Shown: positions 1 through 8,658 of the stretch, piece after piece | How the letters are laid out: each line of letters starts with the position of its first letter | Numbering within the stretch: the stretch's first letter is position 1 | Source: Isosphaera sp. | Lineage (GTDB): Bacteria > Planctomycetota > Planctomycetia > Gemmatales > Gemmataceae | Direction of reading: 5' to 3' | NCBI GenBank assembly: GCA_013822345.1 | Contig: PNKH01000013.1 | Location: 34,441-98,440, forward strand | DNA length: 64,000 nt | Translations under genes and position numbers: made by a program | The notes under the pieces: model-generated | Databases searched by the model: none | Seen by the model: the letters and a program-made list of their open reading frames with translations, nothing else | What the model was told of the DNA's origin: nothing

Positions 1-512
1 GACGGCCGGTCGGGGGGCCTGGTCGGAACGGGGCGCTCGACCGGACGCCCGCCGGCCGGTGTCCGAAAAACCTGCGGGATTTATCGGTCTTGCCGCTTGA
101 ACCCCGGTTCCGGGCCGCGTAGAATCGGGCTGCTACGGGGAGACACCCCGGGTTCTCAGAGCGACCCGAGCCGCCCGCCGGCTCGACCGCGTCTGCCTCG
201 TCCGACGGATGACGGACCGCCCGAACGGTCCCGGCCACCTTCCGGACTCCGCCCCGCTCCCGAGCCGGGCGTCCGAGTTTCCGACACCGGCCGGTGTACG
301 ACGTTCCGGCGCCTCCCGCGGGCGGCCTGACGACGGTTGAGTCGGGGCTTTTTTTTCCGCGCCGCGCCCCGTGTGGGCCGCACGCCTCCGGGTCCCTCTG
401 TCTCGCGCACCCGCGGTCCGAACCGGCTCCCGGCCCGCGGCGTAAGAACCCGCGGCCGCGTCGGTACTCCCCACGACCCCGAACCCCGCCGCGACCTCCG
501 AGAAAGGCCGCC
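1..512. other. Non-coding leader region before the sigma factor gene
   Basis: No convincing gene is visible in these 512 bases. Open frames crossing it are Arg/Pro-rich and look like GC-driven shadows. It holds a consensus-like promoter at 97-125 and, if transcription starts about 7 bases after it, a leader of roughly 380 nt before the sigma factor ATG at 513. A GC-rich stretch followed by eight T (about 349-356) lies inside that leader and could be an attenuator or terminator-like site, but the stem before it is weak. Confidence 0.5.
97..125 (+). promoter_or_regulatory. Sigma70-type promoter (TTGAAC-N17-TAGAAT)
   Basis: The sequence has TTGAAC at 97-102 and TAGAAT at 120-125, separated by exactly 17 bases. 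Each hexamer differs from the housekeeping consensus at one or two positions. It is the best -35/-10 pair seen in the window and points toward the sigma factor gene, so it is the likely promoter of that gene, although the leader would be long. Confidence 0.6.
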
Positions 513-1520
513 ATGAAGACCGCCAGGCGTAAGCGCTCCGGACAGTCGGCCCAGGTGGCCGAGTCCTCGCTGACGACCTTCTCGTCCGACCTGCTCACGC
601 CGGAAGAGGAGCGGGAACTCCTCACCAGCTTCTGGGACTGCAAGAGCGAACTCGTCCGGGTCCTGGTCCGCACGTTCCACCGGGAGTTGCAGGCCAGCCG
701 GCCGCCGCTCGAGCCGTGGCCGATGGCCCAGTTCATCCGCGAGCACTGCACCGACGAGCGGTGCGAGGCGATGGCCGTCCGCCGGCTGCGCGACCGGTAC
801 GTCCACTACAAGCACCGGTTGGCCTCGGCCAACATCCGGCTCGCCGCCCACGTCGCCAAGCGGTTCCGCCACCACAGCCTCGCCTACTCCGACCTGCTCC
901 AGGAAGCCGTCTGCGGGCTGATGCAGGCGATCGACCGGTTCGACGTGTCCCACGGCACCCGCCTCGCGACCTACGCCACCTGGTGGATCCGGCAGACGCT
1001 CCAGATCGCCGTCGCCCGCCAGAGCCACCTCGTCAGCCTGTCGCCCCACCACCTGCAAGAACTGGGCCTTCTGCAGCAGGAATCCGAGGCGCTGGCCCAC
1101 GGCGGCAAGCACCTCCCCAGTCCGCAAGAACTCGCCAGCCGGACCGGCAGTTCGCTCGAGCACCTGACCCACCTCCAGACCGCCACCCGCACCCCGGTCA
1201 GCCTGAACGCCGTCCTCGACGACGACAGCGACTTCAAGCTGACCGAGGCGATGCCGGACACCGGCACCCTGGTGATGCAGGAGAACAACGAGCGGCAGGA
1301 GGCCTTGAGCTTCCTGATGGAGAACCTGCGGCCGCGGGAGCGGAAGGTGCTGGACCTGCGGTTCGGGCTGACCGGGCACGGGACGCACAGCCTGCGGCAG
1401 ATCGGGCACCTGCTGCGGATCTCGAAGGAGCGGGTGCGGCAGATCCAGAACCGCGCGCTGGAGAAGCTGAAGGCGAACGCCGAGCGCGTCGGCTGGGAGC
1501 CGACCCTGCTGCTGGAGTGA
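513..1520 (+). CDS. RNA polymerase sigma factor, sigma-70 family (RpoD/RpoH-like)
   Basis: A 335-aa sigma factor that would direct core RNA polymerase to promoters. Region 2 covers about residues 97-170, with the core-binding segment DLLQEAVCGLMQAIDRFD and the -10 recognition stretch TYATWWIRQTLQ. Region 3 is about 180-225. Region 4, about 260-322, has LRPRERKVLDLRFGL and the helix-turn-helix SKERVRQIQNRALEKLK. ATG 513 was chosen over the longer open frame because GAGAAAGG lies just before it and the upstream residues are low-complexity Arg/Pro. The protein lacks the long acidic region 1.1 and non-conserved insert of large RpoD proteins, so it may be an alternative or heat-shock-like group member. 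A consensus promoter lies upstream and a hairpin terminator (1545-1575) follows. Confidence 0.93.
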   Translation: MKTARRKRSGQSAQVAESSLTTFSSDLLTPEEERELLTSFWDCKSELVRVLVRTFHRELQASRPPLEPWPMAQFIREHCTDERCEAMAVRRLRDRYVHYKHRLASANIRLAAHVAKRFRHHSLAYSDLLQEAVCGLMQAIDRFDVSHGTRLATYATWWIRQTLQIAVARQSHLVSLSPHHLQELGLLQQESEALAHGGKHLPSPQELASRTGSSLEHLTHLQTATRTPVSLNAVLDDDSDFKLTEAMPDTGTLVMQENNERQEALSFLMENLRPRERKVLDLRFGLTGHGTHSLRQIGHLLRISKERVRQIQNRALEKLKANAERVGWEPTLLLE

Positions 1521-1544
1521 GCCCGCCGCCGGCGCCGACCCACA

Positions 1545-1575
1545 GAGGCCCGCGGGACCGCGTCCCGTGGGCCTC
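1545..1575 (+). terminator. Rho-independent-type hairpin after the sigma factor gene
   Basis: The 14-base arms 1545-1558 and 1562-1575 pair fully if one G:U is allowed, with a 3-base loop. The stem starts 24 bases after the sigma factor stop. It is followed by GGCGTTT rather than a long U tract, which is usual in such GC-rich DNA. Confidence 0.6.
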
Positions 1576-1671
1576 GGCGTTTCCCGGCGAGCGGCCCGGC
1601 GGCCGCGTCTTCATCAGTTCTTCTTTTGACCGCCCCCCGCCGACCCCTAACATGCCTGTAGGATTCAGGCC

Positions 1672-2778
1672 GTGGCAGACACCCGGGGGTCCGTCGTGAA
1701 CGACCCGCAACCACCCGCCCCGGCCGCGACCCCGCCCGCCCGCCGCCGCGCCTCCGGCCTCGCCCTCGGGCTGGTCGCCGTCCTCCTCGCCGCCGGCGGC
1801 GGCTTCTACGCGTACACCGTCTACACCCAGGCCGACGCCCCGCCGCCGGACGAGTTGGTCGGGCTGAAGTCGTACATCACCCACCTCGGCAAGGCCCAGA
1901 AGCTGAAGGACGGGTACGTCGACGCGAACAACGACCTCCTCGCCGACCCCCCGACCGACCCGGCGAAGTTCCTGAAGGTCGACGAGATCGCGTTCTCCGC
2001 CGTGGCCACCGACGACCCCGACGACCTGGCGAAGACACAGGAGCGGTGGAAGGGGCTGCTCGCGGCGCTGGAGAAGGCGACCGGGAAGAAGGTCCGGTAC
2101 GCGGCCGAGGTCGGGTCCGTCGAGGAGCAGGTGCGGGCGGTCGCCGAGGGCCGGTTGCACGTCACCGCGTTCAACACCGGGCAGGTGCCGGCGGCGGTGA
2201 ACGCGGCCGGGTTCGTCCCGCTGTTCTGCCCGGCCGACAAGGACGGGAAGTACGCCTACGAGATGGTGATGCTGGTCCGGGCCGACAGCCCGGTGCAGAA
2301 GCCGGAGGACCTGAAGGGGAAGACGGTCGGGCTGGTGTCGCTGTCGTCGAACTCGGGCGGGAAGGCCCCGCTGGTGTTGCTGAAGGACAAGTACAACCTG
2401 CTCCCCGGGCGGGACTACAAGTACGCGATCACCGGCGGGCACGCCCGGTCGGTGAAGGACCTGGCCGGCGGCAAGGGGGGTCCGGACGCGGTGTGCGTGG
2501 CCAGCGACCTGTACGCGGACGAGGTGAAGGCCGGGACGGTCCGGGCGGACCAGTTCCGGCAGGTCGGCAAGGAGGGGCCGTTCCCGCCGCTGTGCTTCGG
2601 GGTGCCGCACCACCTGCCGCCGGACCTGCGGAAGCAGGTGGAGAAGGTGTTCGACGGGTTCCGGATCGCCGAGTCGGGCGGGGTCGAGGGGAAGTTCGCC
2701 CGGGTGGACTACGCCCTGAACTGGAAGACGGTCCGGGATATCGATTCCTCCCTGTCCCGGTTGCTCGACGGCAAGTAG
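1672..2778 (+). CDS. PhnD-like phosphate/phosphonate-type substrate-binding protein, membrane-anchored
   Basis: A 368-aa protein of the type II periplasmic binding-protein fold. After a Pro/Ala-rich N terminus, residues about 25-50 form one hydrophobic helix (LALGLVAVLLAAGGGFYAYT), so it is probably tethered outside the cytoplasmic membrane. The region from about 90 onward carries PhnD-family hallmarks: the VEEQVRAVAEGRLHVTAFNTGQ strand-helix, LKGKTVGLVS, a Ser/Asn-rich segment (SLSSNSGG) where family members bind the oxyanion, and a late DAVCVASD. No ABC ATPase or permease is adjacent, so a role in transport is unproven; sensing or scavenging is equally possible. The start is GTG 1672; GTG 1696, preceded by GGGGG, is an alternative. 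Confidence 0.75.
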   Translation: MADTRGSVVNDPQPPAPAATPPARRRASGLALGLVAVLLAAGGGFYAYTVYTQADAPPPDELVGLKSYITHLGKAQKLKDGYVDANNDLLADPPTDPAKFLKVDEIAFSAVATDDPDDLAKTQERWKGLLAALEKATGKKVRYAAEVGSVEEQVRAVAEGRLHVTAFNTGQVPAAVNAAGFVPLFCPADKDGKYAYEMVMLVRADSPVQKPEDLKGKTVGLVSLSSNSGGKAPLVLLKDKYNLLPGRDYKYAITGGHARSVKDLAGGKGGPDAVCVASDLYADEVKAGTVRADQFRQVGKEGPFPPLCFGVPHHLPPDLRKQVEKVFDGFRIAESGGVEGKFARVDYALNWKTVRDIDSSLSRLLDGK

Positions 2779-2904
2779 GGTCGGCCGTAGTTGTGCCGTC
2801 GGCGGGGCGAGTCCGCGCCGGCCCCCGACGGGGAAACGTCCGGACCGCCGCCTCGCAACGGAGCGGGGTGCTCCAGCATACGTTTTCATCCCGAGGGTCT
2901 CGTC

Positions 2905-3939
2905 ATGCCCCGATGTCGCCGCGCGTTCACGCTGATCGAGCTGTTGGTTGTCATCGCCATCATCGCGGTGCTGGTCGGGCTCCTGCTCCCGGCCGTCCAG
3001 AAGGTCCGGGAGGCGGCCGCCCGGACGAAGTGCGTTAACAACCTGAAGCAGATCGGCCTGGCGACGCACAACTACGAGGGGACGTTCAGCGTCCTTCCGC
3101 CGGCGATCGTGAACAACCCCGGGTCGAACGACTGGCCCGGGCTGATCGACTATCAGAAGAACCCGGCGGCGACCCCGATGAACGGGAACGACTTCGCCCG
3201 GCATGGGTATCTGTCGATCCTTCTGCCGTACCTGGAGCAGGCGAACGTGCTGGCCCAGGCGGCCGGCGGGTACAACCTGCGGCTCGACTGGAACGACCCG
3301 GCGAACCAGCCGGCCTCCAGCACCCGGATCCCGGTGTACGAGTGCCCGTCGGTCCCGACCGACCACCTCCTGAACCCGCCCCCGAGCGGGTGGACGAGGC
3401 CGCCGGCCCTCGGGGACTACTGGCCGGTCACCCGGGCGAACACCAACGCCACGGTCTGGACCGCTGTCGGGCTGACGTACCCCGGGGACGACGCCGCCCG
3501 CGGGGTGCTGACGCAGAACCGCCGGACCAAGATGCTGGCGATCCGGGACGGGCTGTCGAACACCCTGATGCTCGGCGAGTCCGGGGCCCGGAACCAGGGG
3601 TGGGCGTTCCGCGCGAAGTACGCCGACACCCTCTCCGGCATCCGCGGGGCGTGGGCCGCGGAGAGCAACAACATCACCGCCTCCGGGACCCGGCCCGTGC
3701 CCCCCGGGACGGACCCGAGCAGCTTGATGCCCAGCGGGAAGCCGACGAACGCTGCCACCACCCCGGGGGCCGTCGCGATCAACGGCTGGAACCAGGGCGA
3801 GTTGTACGGGTTCCACACCGGGGTCTGCAACGTGGGGCTCGGCGACGGGTCGGTCCGGAGCCTCCGCGACTCGATCACCCTGGCGTCCCTCTTCAAGCTG
3901 GCCAGCCGCGACGACGGCAACCCGAACGACCCGGAATGA
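2905..3939 (+). CDS. DUF1559 prepilin-like protein
   Basis: A 344-aa planctomycete-type protein with a class III/type II pseudopilin leader: a short basic head, then [20 protein letters not shown] at about residues 8-27 and the typical [10 protein letters not shown]. Cleavage by prepilin peptidase would fall just before the Phe. The DUF1559 domain follows, with [13 protein letters not shown], a Cys in VYECPSVP, the [11 protein letters not shown] motif and the C-terminal LGDGSVR. Such proteins are numerous in planctomycetes and are thought to be secreted or surface-assembled, but function is unknown. ATG 2905 has GAGGGT 6 bases upstream; the longer frame adds only low-complexity residues. No pilin export gene is nearby. 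Confidence 0.92.
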   Translation: MPRCRRAFTLIELLVVIAIIAVLVGLLLPAVQKVREAAARTKCVNNLKQIGLATHNYEGTFSVLPPAIVNNPGSNDWPGLIDYQKNPAATPMNGNDFARHGYLSILLPYLEQANVLAQAAGGYNLRLDWNDPANQPASSTRIPVYECPSVPTDHLLNPPPSGWTRPPALGDYWPVTRANTNATVWTAVGLTYPGDDAARGVLTQNRRTKMLAIRDGLSNTLMLGESGARNQGWAFRAKYADTLSGIRGAWAAESNNITASGTRPVPPGTDPSSLMPSGKPTNAATTPGAVAINGWNQGELYGFHTGVCNVGLGDGSVRSLRDSITLASLFKLASRDDGNPNDPE

Positions 3940-3962
3940 CCCGGGCGGTCCGGCCGACACCC

Positions 3963-3991
3963 GCGGCCCGCGCCTCCCCGGCGCGGGCCGC
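3963..3991 (+). terminator. Hairpin terminator after DUF1559 gene
   Basis: Perfect 11-base arms (3963-3973 and 3981-3991) enclose a 7-base loop, and CTCCCGTTT follows. It starts 24 bases after the DUF1559 stop codon. Confidence 0.7.
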
Positions 3992-4003
3992 TCCCGTTTC
4001 GGG

Positions 4004-4009
4004 TACAAT
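4004..4009 (+). promoter_or_regulatory. Putative -10 element (GGGTACAAT)
   Basis: TACAAT preceded by GGG lies directly after the upstream terminator and 57 bases before the kinase start. No good -35 is seen. The same GGTACAAT/GGTACACT pattern recurs before other genes in the window. Confidence 0.4.
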
Positions 4010-4065
4010 CTCCGCCGGCGGCGGGCGAATCACCGGTCACCCACGTCCCGTTCCCGGAGGGCGCC

Positions 4066-6678
4066 GTGCTCGTGCTCATGCGGTGCGTCGCCGAGGCGGT
4101 GATGCACAAGGGCGTCCGCGGGCTGACCGACCTCGTCCCCGGGGCGTCGTACCTGTACGAGGTGGCCGGCGACGCGGTCAAGCGGATGCGCGACCGGAAG
4201 CGGGCCGCCGACCTCCGCAAAGAGGTCGAGGAGGCGGCCGCCGCCACCCTCGACGAGGTCCGACAGGCCGCCGCCGAGGTCGCCCGGGAGGTGGCCGGGG
4301 CCGGCCCGGCCGAGGACCGGATCGCCCTGGAGATGTACCTGACGCAGGTCCCCGGGGCGATCCGCCAGTCGCTCCGCCGGGCCGACGACCCGTCCGGCAG
4401 GACCGTCCCGCCCGACCTGGCCGTCGACGACGCGGCCGACCTCGCCCGCCGCCTCCCGACCCGCGTCGCAAGGTTCCGGCCCGGCGACGAGCTGCCCGGC
4501 CGGGCCGGGTGGCGGCTGGCCGAGTTCCTCGGGTCCGGCGGGTTCGGCGAGGTGTGGCTCGCCCACAACCCGGCGATGTCGGCGCTGCGCGGGGCGGTGA
4601 AGTTCGGCCTCGACCCGGCCGCCCGCGAGCGGCTGCTGCGGCACGAGGGGAGCCTGGTCAACCGGGTGATGACCCACGGCAGGCACCCGAACGTGGTGCA
4701 GCTGCTCGACGCCCACCTGGACGGCGACGCCCCGTGGCTGATGTACGAGTACGTCCCCGGCGGCGACCTCGGCGGGCTGATCCTCGCCTGGCAGCAGCTC
4801 CCCGCGGCCGAGCGGGTGAGCCGCACCGTCGACGCCCTCCGCGTCCTGGCGACCGCGGTCGCCACCTTCCACCGGCTGGCCCCGCCGATCGTCCACCGGG
4901 ACCTGAAGCCGGCGAACGTGCTGCTGGCGGGCGGGGACGGGGCGCTGAAGGTCTCCGACTTCGGGATCGGCGGGGTGGGGGCGGCCGCGACACTGGCCCG
5001 GGAGGCGACGCGGCGCGGGTCGACCGGGCTCTTGGTGTCGCAGCTGCACGGGTCGTTCACCCCGCTGTACGCCGGGCCGCAGCAGCAGCGGGGCGAGCCG
5101 CCGGACCCGCGGGACGACGTCCACGCCCTGGGTGTGATCGGGTTCCAGATGCTGACCGGCCGGCTCGACGCCGCCCCCGGGGCCGACTACGCCAAGACGC
5201 TCCGCCGGCTCGGGGTGCCGACCGACCTGGTCGAGTTGCTCGGGGACTGTGCCGCGTCCGACGCGGACAACCGCCCGCACGACGCCGGATTCCTGGCGGC
5301 GCGACTGGACCAGGTGGGTCGCTTCGCGCCCCCGCCGGCGGCGGTGTCGGTGGCGGTCCCGCCCCGCCCCGCGGCGCCCCCGCCGAAGCCGGTGCGGGTC
5401 GGGCCGGCGGAACCGCGACCGGCGCCGAGGCCGGAGCCGGACCCGCCGCCGGCCGAGGAGCCGTCCGCGGCGGACCGGGCCGGCACGTTCGGGGCGGTGG
5501 TGGTGTGCGGCCTGGTCGTCGTCGCGCTGATGGCGCTACTGATCTACGCGGTCTCGGCGCTCACGTCGGTCGAGTCCGACGTGCCGCGCCCCACCCCGAC
5601 CAAGGTGGCGGACTCACACGACCACGACGACCCGAAGGAGGAGGGGCCGCGGAAGCCGATCGAGTTCGTCCGCAGGATCGATACCCCGGGCTGGGTCGCC
5701 CAGTCCATCCGCCTCGCGCCGGACGGGACGATGCTGGCCGCGAGTCTGACCGACGGGAAGGCACCCGCGTACCGGCTCGGCCTGTACCGCACGTCCGACG
5801 GGGAGGCCGTCACCGTGGTGGCGGACGGCCGACCCGGCGGGTTCAGCAAGGACGGTCAGCGGCTGGCGGTCACCAACCTCCGCCGGCCCGGGGGCCAGGT
5901 GCTCGCCGCCGGGTCCGGGACGAGGTTGTTCGACCTCGCCGGCCCGGGGCCCCTGGCGGCCGACGAGGTCGGGTTCGCCCCGGACCGGCGGACCGTGTTC
6001 GCCGTCGCCGACAAGGTGTGGCTGTGGGACATCGACACCCCGGCGGCGAACCCGCGGGCGGTCGCCGGGCTCGACGGCAAGGACCCGCTGCCTGTGTCCG
6101 GCGGGCCGGTCGTGTTCGACCCGCTCGGCGCCCGGTTCGCCGTCCCCCGGGCGCTCGGCCGGACGGTCGTCGGCCGGGTCGACGGGTGGAAGGCCGAACG
6201 GCAGGTCGGGACGAAGGGTGACCGCTACGCCGCGTTCACGAGCACCGGCGGGCGGGTGGTGACGTGGGACGGGAAGGAGGTCGCCGTGTGGGACGCCGAC
6301 ACCGGCGAGCGGAAGGCCGGGCAGCCGACCGAGTGCGGCGACCCGCGGCAACTGCTCGTCGCCCCGGACGACAGCCGGATGGTCGCCGTCGGGAGCGAGC
6401 GGGCGATGGTGTTCGACCTGGTGGGGTGGGGCGCGGGGGTGCCGCTCGGCGGGCACCCGACCCGGATCGTCCGGGCCGCGTTCCACCCGGCCGGCCGGTA
6501 CCTGGTGACGGCGGACGCCCACGGGACGATCCGGGCCCGGAACACCCGGACGCTGGACGACCCCGGGGTCGAGGCGGGCGGGAGCACGGGGGAGGTCCGC
6601 GACATGCAGTTCAGCGCCGACGGCCGGACGCTCGTCGCCGCCGGGACCGACGGCATCTTCGTGTGGTCGGTCAGGTAG
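4066..6678 (+). CDS. Ser/Thr protein kinase with C-terminal beta-propeller
   Basis: An 870-aa membrane-spanning kinase. Residues 1-140 are an alpha-helical region without known motif. The kinase domain runs from about 150 to 420, with the Gly loop GSGGFGEVW (156-164), the Lys of GAVKF (about 179), HRDLKPANVLL (277-287) and DFG (298-300), so all catalytic residues are present. A Pro-rich linker leads to one transmembrane helix (about 474-497). The rest resembles WD40-like propeller blades (VWLWDIDTP, VAVWDAD, HPTRIVRAAFHPAGRYLVTADAHGTI). This architecture is common in Gemmataceae and probably senses an external or envelope signal. GTG 4066 follows GGAGGG by 4 bases; GTG 4072 is also possible. 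The last 8 bases overlap the convergent gene. Confidence 0.9.
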   Translation: MLVLMRCVAEAVMHKGVRGLTDLVPGASYLYEVAGDAVKRMRDRKRAADLRKEVEEAAAATLDEVRQAAAEVAREVAGAGPAEDRIALEMYLTQVPGAIRQSLRRADDPSGRTVPPDLAVDDAADLARRLPTRVARFRPGDELPGRAGWRLAEFLGSGGFGEVWLAHNPAMSALRGAVKFGLDPAARERLLRHEGSLVNRVMTHGRHPNVVQLLDAHLDGDAPWLMYEYVPGGDLGGLILAWQQLPAAERVSRTVDALRVLATAVATFHRLAPPIVHRDLKPANVLLAGGDGALKVSDFGIGGVGAAATLAREATRRGSTGLLVSQLHGSFTPLYAGPQQQRGEPPDPRDDVHALGVIGFQMLTGRLDAAPGADYAKTLRRLGVPTDLVELLGDCAASDADNRPHDAGFLAARLDQVGRFAPPPAAVSVAVPPRPAAPPPKPVRVGPAEPRPAPRPEPDPPPAEEPSAADRAGTFGAVVVCGLVVVALMALLIYAVSALTSVESDVPRPTPTKVADSHDHDDPKEEGPRKPIEFVRRIDTPGWVAQSIRLAPDGTMLAASLTDGKAPAYRLGLYRTSDGEAVTVVADGRPGGFSKDGQRLAVTNLRRPGGQVLAAGSGTRLFDLAGPGPLAADEVGFAPDRRTVFAVADKVWLWDIDTPAANPRAVAGLDGKDPLPVSGGPVVFDPLGARFAVPRALGRTVVGRVDGWKAERQVGTKGDRYAAFTSTGGRVVTWDGKEVAVWDADTGERKAGQPTECGDPRQLLVAPDDSRMVAVGSERAMVFDLVGWGAGVPLGGHPTRIVRAAFHPAGRYLVTADAHGTIRARNTRTLDDPGVEAGGSTGEVRDMQFSADGRTLVAAGTDGIFVWSVR

Positions 6679-7198
6679 AGTCCGGGTCCGCCGGGTCGTC
6701 GTCGTCCGGCTTCCGCAGCCCCTTCGCCCGGTTGTCCAGCTTCTGCCGGCGGTACACCGCCAGGTCCCGCTGCAGCTTCGCGTCGTGGTCCGCCTGGATC
6801 TCCCGGTACAGCGCCATCCCGTACACCCGGGTCGCCCAGAAGTCGAGGATCGCGACCAGCACCACCAGCACCACCAGCAGGATCACCGCGATCCAGTACA
6901 CCCCGACGCGGCGGTAGAAGTCCTTGTCGTCGTCCGTCACGTTCTCCCGGCCCTTCGCCCCGATCGCGTCCATCCGGGCGTCCATCCCGGACAGGTAGTA
7001 GTACCCGATCATCGCCCCGACCGCCGCCAACAGCCCTGCCGCGAACAGCCGCCGCCGGCCCTGCCCGCGGAGGTATCGCCGGTCCACATCCGGCAGGTGC
7101 GGCTCCGCCCCGACGCGCCGCAGGGCGCGGACCTGCCGCGCCCCGGCCCACCCGCCGAGCACCACCAGCAGCACCGCGAACGTCAGCCCGACGGCCAC
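6671..7198 (-). CDS. Hypothetical membrane protein (three hydrophobic segments)
   Basis: A 175-aa protein of no recognised family. Hydrophobic helices lie at about residues 2-20, 50-68 and 100-125. Charged stretches separate them and the tail is rich in Lys and Asp (KPDDDDPADPD). The start is GTG 7198, preceded by GGGAGG with about 6 bases of spacing. It converges on the kinase gene and overlaps it by 8 bases. It is the last gene of a minus-strand run, separated from the gene before it by a perfect 27-bp inverted repeat. Confidence 0.7.
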   Translation of the reverse strand: MAVGLTFAVLLVVLGGWAGARQVRALRRVGAEPHLPDVDRRYLRGQGRRRLFAAGLLAAVGAMIGYYYLSGMDARMDAIGAKGRENVTDDDKDFYRRVGVYWIAVILLVVLVVLVAILDFWATRVYGMALYREIQADHDAKLQRDLAVYRRQKLDNRAKGLRKPDDDDPADPDST

Positions 7199-7246
7199 GG
7201 GGTTCCTCCCGCGCTCCCCTCCGGGGCGCGGCTACGCGGGACGGGT

Positions 7247-7306
7247 GGGAGGGCGAGGCTCCTGCCGAGCCGAAGCCCGTCGGCTCGGCAGGAGCCTCGC
7301 CCTCCC
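7247..7306. repeat. Palindromic element, perfect 27-bp arms
   Basis: Arms 7247-7273 and 7280-7306 are exact reverse complements with a 6-base loop. The arm begins GGGAGGGCGAGGCTCCTGCC. The element fills most of the gap between two minus-strand genes, ending 10 bases from the upstream gene's stop codon. It could act as a terminator or mRNA stabiliser, but it is far longer than needed for either. Confidence 0.9.
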
Positions 7307-7316
7307 GAACCGCCGC

Positions 7317-8555
7317 TCACTTCAGCGGCACGCACACCAGGTCCTTGTTGTCCCGCAGGTAGACGTGCCCGTCCGCGACCGCCGGGTGCGCCCACGTCTC
7401 CCCGCACACCTTCGCCCGGGCCAGCTCCACGTACTCCTTCGGGTTCGGCTCGAACAGCGTCAGCGACCCGGCGTCGTCGAGCATCAGCAGCGTCTCCTTC
7501 CCGGCCGGCCCGCACCGGACGATCGCCGCGTGGTACTTGCCCACGTTCTTCCGCTCCCACGCCACCTTCCCGGTCTTCAGCCCGACGCACCGGAGGGTGA
7601 TCGTCGGCTTCAGCCCGAGCGTGCCGTTGATCATGTACAGGTGGTCGCCGACCACCACCGGGGTCGAGAAGTAGCACGTCAGCGCCTTCTCGAACCACTC
7701 CTGCTTCGCCTCGTACTTCCCGTCCTTCTCGGTCACCCGCAGCCCGACCGCCCCGCCGGTCACGGTGCTCCCGACGACCAGGTCGCCGACCACCAGCGGG
7801 GTCGCGGACGACTCGATCAGCTGCTTCGGCCCGACCTTCCCCTCGAGCGGCACCGCCCACAGCTTCTCGCCGGCCGGGCTCAGCCCGAGCAGGTTCGCCC
7901 CGGTCAGGGTGACGATCTGGTTGCCGGCGATCACCGGGGACGAGTAGCTGGCCGGCTCGTCGGTCGCCATCCACGCCGTCTTCCCGGTCTTCGCGTCGAC
8001 CGCCACCAGCCCGGCCCCCTTCCCGCCGACCATCACCACCACCTTGTCGCCCCCGAGCACCACCGGCGAGGTGGAGACCCCGAAGAACAGGTTCTTCGCC
8101 CCGTACTCCTTCAGGGTGTCGACCTTCCAGGCGATGTCGCCGGTCTTCGCGCCCCAGCACGCCAGGACGCCGGTCCCGCCGAGGGTGTACACCGAGTCGC
8201 CGCTCACCACCGGGGTCGACCGCGGGCCGTTCCCGAACAGCGGCTTGAACTCCTCCCGGTCGTAGCTCTTCTCCCACCTCCGCTCGCCGGTCCGGGCGTC
8301 GAACGCGGCCAGGGCGTCGGCGTTCCTCCCCGCCGGCTCGTAGAACGCGTACACCACCCCGCCGGCGACGACCGGCGAGCTGTGCGCCTCCCCGACCGGC
8401 TGCTTCCACAGCGGCTTCAGCTCCCCCTTCCACGGGGCGACGGCCTCGGGCGAGACCCCGTCGCGCGTCGGCCCGAGGAACTGCGGCCAGTCGGCCGCGG
8501 AGAGTGTGAGGGTGGGTGTGAGTGTGAGGAGAGACCCGAGCAGGTAGCGGGACAT
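7317..8555 (-). CDS. Secreted PQQ-type beta-propeller protein
   Basis: A 412-aa protein with an N-terminal signal peptide (MSRYLLGSLLTLTPTLTLSA) followed by ADWPQFLGPTRDGVSPE. That phrase opens many planctomycete PQQ-binding-like propellers. Repeated blades contain motifs such as GVVYAFYEP, SVYTLGGTGVLACW, KTGDIAWKV and AVDAKTGKTAWMA, the AxDxxTGxxxW pattern of PQQ/BamB-like repeats. It is probably exported. It lacks evident dehydrogenase active-site features, so a structural or binding role is more likely than an enzyme. ATG 8555 has GGAGG 6 bases upstream; the longer reading frame enters the palindrome at 8576-8658. Confidence 0.85.
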   Translation of the reverse strand: MSRYLLGSLLTLTPTLTLSAADWPQFLGPTRDGVSPEAVAPWKGELKPLWKQPVGEAHSSPVVAGGVVYAFYEPAGRNADALAAFDARTGERRWEKSYDREEFKPLFGNGPRSTPVVSGDSVYTLGGTGVLACWGAKTGDIAWKVDTLKEYGAKNLFFGVSTSPVVLGGDKVVVMVGGKGAGLVAVDAKTGKTAWMATDEPASYSSPVIAGNQIVTLTGANLLGLSPAGEKLWAVPLEGKVGPKQLIESSATPLVVGDLVVGSTVTGGAVGLRVTEKDGKYEAKQEWFEKALTCYFSTPVVVGDHLYMINGTLGLKPTITLRCVGLKTGKVAWERKNVGKYHAAIVRCGPAGKETLLMLDDAGSLTLFEPNPKEYVELARAKVCGETWAHPAVADGHVYLRDNKDLVCVPLK

Positions 8556-8575
8556 GCGGACCTCCGGCGGGGACA

Positions 8576-8658
8576 CGTGGTGCCGTCCGAGCCGGAAGCG
8601 TGAGCGACGGACCAAGGCGAGACCCGTCGCTCACGCTTCCGGCTCGGACGGCACCACG
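8576..8658. repeat. Palindromic element family A, perfect 35-bp arms
   Basis: Arms 8576-8610 and 8624-8658 are exact reverse complements around a 13-base loop. The shared family word is GAGCCGGAAGCGTGAGCGAC. Read on the minus strand, one arm encodes the last residues and the stop codon of the YkgJ-like gene (…SEPEA-stop). Related copies are at 59130-59199 and 61968-62036. Confidence 0.92.

Noticed and set aside
1234..4008. Long minus-strand frame opposite the sigma factor, PhnD-like and DUF1559 genes
   Set aside because: It has no family motifs, its composition is Arg/Pro/Gly-rich, and it overlaps three well-supported plus-strand genes.
7247..7306. Palindromes read as ordinary Rho-independent terminators only
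   Set aside because: Arms of 27-40 bp, absence of U tracts, presence inside two genes, and shared families argue for more than terminators, although a terminator role is still possible for those between genes.
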